Below, one piece after another: positions 4,766 to 5,489 of a stretch of 5,489 nucleotides of DNA (the first letter of the stretch is position 1; each line of letters opens with the position of its first letter). Origin of the DNA: Nitrospirota bacterium (lineage in GTDB: Bacteria > Nitrospirota > Thermodesulfovibrionia > Thermodesulfovibrionales > JdFR-88). The stretch lies in assembly GCA_021819985.1 (NCBI GenBank), contig JAKAEG010000228.1, forward strand, positions 1 to 5,489, in the 5' to 3' direction. Below the pieces are notes generated by a model. That model was not told the origin of the DNA. It saw nothing but the letters and a program-made list of their open reading frames with translations, and ran no database searches. The position numbers and the translations under genes were made by a program.

Positions 4766-5092
4766 AAAAAGATCATAGCTATCACGGTGTTTGTTGCAGC
4801 CATTGCCATCGTGGCTGGCGGTGTCATGGCAGCTCCTCCTGGCGATGATGTCACTTTCGATGCTGGAACGATGGGTCACGTCACCTTCAGCGGCATGGAT
4901 CACTTCAATGCCGGCCTCAGGTGCGGCGACTGCCACACGAAGATATTCCCGATGAAAGCACCGGGTACCCCTGGCGCAGCCAAGTTCACCATGGACGACA
5001 TCTTTGCAGGCAAATACTGCGGTGAGTGCCACAACGGCAAAAGGGCGTTCGCGCCTTTTGACGACTGCTCCAAGTGCCACGATAAGGGATAA
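4763..5092 (+). CDS. Secreted triheme c7-type cytochrome
   Basis: This 109-residue protein starts with a Sec signal peptide (MKK, hydrophobic residues 4-22, cleavage likely after VMA-23 or A24), so the mature protein of about 85 residues is periplasmic. Three heme-binding motifs follow: CGDCH (54-58), CGECH (86-90) and CSKCH (102-106). The spacing and the IFPM, GKYCGECHNGKRAF and CSKCH segments fit the c(7)-type triheme domain family, also found as repeats in large multiheme cytochromes. It would carry electrons between membrane and extracellular or periplasmic partners in anaerobic respiration. Only two histidines, H39 and H47, lie outside the heme motifs, so one heme lacks an obvious distal histidine; G44 sits where the related FxHxxH motif has its first histidine. 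The gene has its own promoter and terminator. Confidence 0.92.
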   Translation: MKKIIAITVFVAAIAIVAGGVMAAPPGDDVTFDAGTMGHVTFSGMDHFNAGLRCGDCHTKIFPMKAPGTPGAAKFTMDDIFAGKYCGECHNGKRAFAPFDDCSKCHDKG

Positions 5093-5108
5093 TGGAATTT
5101 TCAATTAA

Positions 5109-5489
5109 TTAAAGACTTGAAAAGAGTGGCCTCTTTTTTTGAGGCCTCTCTTTGACCAGTTCGCAGTCCGCATAAATGAAAAAGTGGTCCGAGGCCCTGC
5201 GGGCAACCGGCCACCAGGGCGTGCCCTTCGGGCTGAAGACATGAAATTCCTTCAAAACGAAATGGCGCTTTGAGGGCAGTATGTAATCCAGCCTTGCTTC
5301 AAGCAATCCCGGCCTGTCAAAAGAAGGCCACCCAGCGCCCCCTCCTTCAAGGAACGTCTTTTTGGCCTGCCCGTTTCCTGTAATGTTTCCATTATTCAGA
5401 AACTTCCTAATCACCTCGCATGTGCCAAGGCCTTCTTCCGGGTCGGCATTGAGGTCTCCCATGATCACAAACGGCGCATCGTTTTTGAG
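5109..5489 (-). CDS. Endonuclease/exonuclease/phosphatase-fold protein, C-terminal part
   Basis: The frame enters from the right edge and ends at TAA (5111-5109), giving the last 126 residues. Visible signatures of the metal-dependent endonuclease/exonuclease/phosphatase fold are V-I-M-G-D-L-N14-A-D-P, R-L-D68-Y-I-L-P, and the closing S-D101-H-F, which supplies the catalytic Asp-His of this family. The GWPSFDRPGLLEARLDY segment resembles a subgroup of exported or phytase-adjacent family members often annotated only to family level, so substrate (DNA, phosphoester or lipid) cannot be stated. GTG at 5468 could be read as a start but lies inside the conserved core strand, so the true start is outside the window. 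It converges with the cytochrome gene 16 bases away. The last residues (KERPQKKRPLFSSL) are encoded by a terminator hairpin. Confidence 0.85.
   Translation of the reverse strand, partial: LKNDAPFVIMGDLNADPEEGLGTCEVIRKFLNNGNITGNGQAKKTFLEGGGAGWPSFDRPGLLEARLDYILPSKRHFVLKEFHVFSPKGTPWWPVARRASDHFFIYADCELVKERPQKKRPLFSSL
5121..5153. terminator. Bidirectional terminator between convergent genes
   Basis: AAAGAGTGGCCTC (5121-5133) and GAGGCCTCTCTTT (5141-5153) pair over 13 positions with one mismatch around a T7 loop. The plus strand ends in TTT, the minus strand reads TTTT after the stem. It starts 28 bases after the cytochrome stop and lies within the last codons of the convergent minus-strand gene. 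Confidence 0.75.

Noticed and set aside
4706..5104. 132-codon minus-strand frame opposite the cytochrome
   Set aside because: The plus strand has three CxxCH motifs, signal peptide, promoter and ribosome binding site; the minus frame has none.

Overview
The window looks like a chromosomal segment of an anaerobic, metal- and heme-dependent Gram-negative bacterium. The combination of a NikR/NikMNQO nickel locus with a secreted triheme c7-type cytochrome would fit Nitrospirota or Desulfobacterota. That taxonomic guess is inference from gene content; there is no marker gene here.

Layout. Positions 1-581 are a scarred region. It holds the tail of an unidentified frame, the start of a second frame that is cut off, and on the minus strand the N-terminal nuclease part of a restriction-modification protein that ends abruptly at the same junction. 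Positions 582-4102 are a compact plus-strand nickel locus: nikR (probably transcribed from its own start codon), then nikM, nikN, nikQ and nikO, each overlapping the next by 4 to 29 bases. Positions 4103-4690 contain no intact gene. They hold two palindromic repeat elements, the C-terminal remnant of a VapC-type PIN toxin, and a GC-rich nested hairpin that may act as a terminator. Positions 4692-5153 form a self-contained unit for a small periplasmic triheme cytochrome, with sigma70-type promoter, strong ribosome binding site, gene and bidirectional terminator. The window ends with the C-terminal part of a minus-strand endonuclease/exonuclease/phosphatase-fold protein that runs off the right edge.

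How the genes work together. NikM (with Met1, His2 and His67 at the nickel site) and NikN form the substrate-specific part of an ECF-type transporter. NikQ is the transmembrane coupling protein and NikO the ATPase. NikR is the nickel-sensing repressor expected to control them. The most unusual part is NikO: its ABC domain is followed by a His-rich linker and a small helical domain carrying three EH pairs at four-residue intervals. A near-consensus ribosome binding site and in-frame ATG precede that last domain, so it might also be made as a free 66-residue protein. No nickel enzyme is encoded here, so the destination of the nickel cannot be read from this window.
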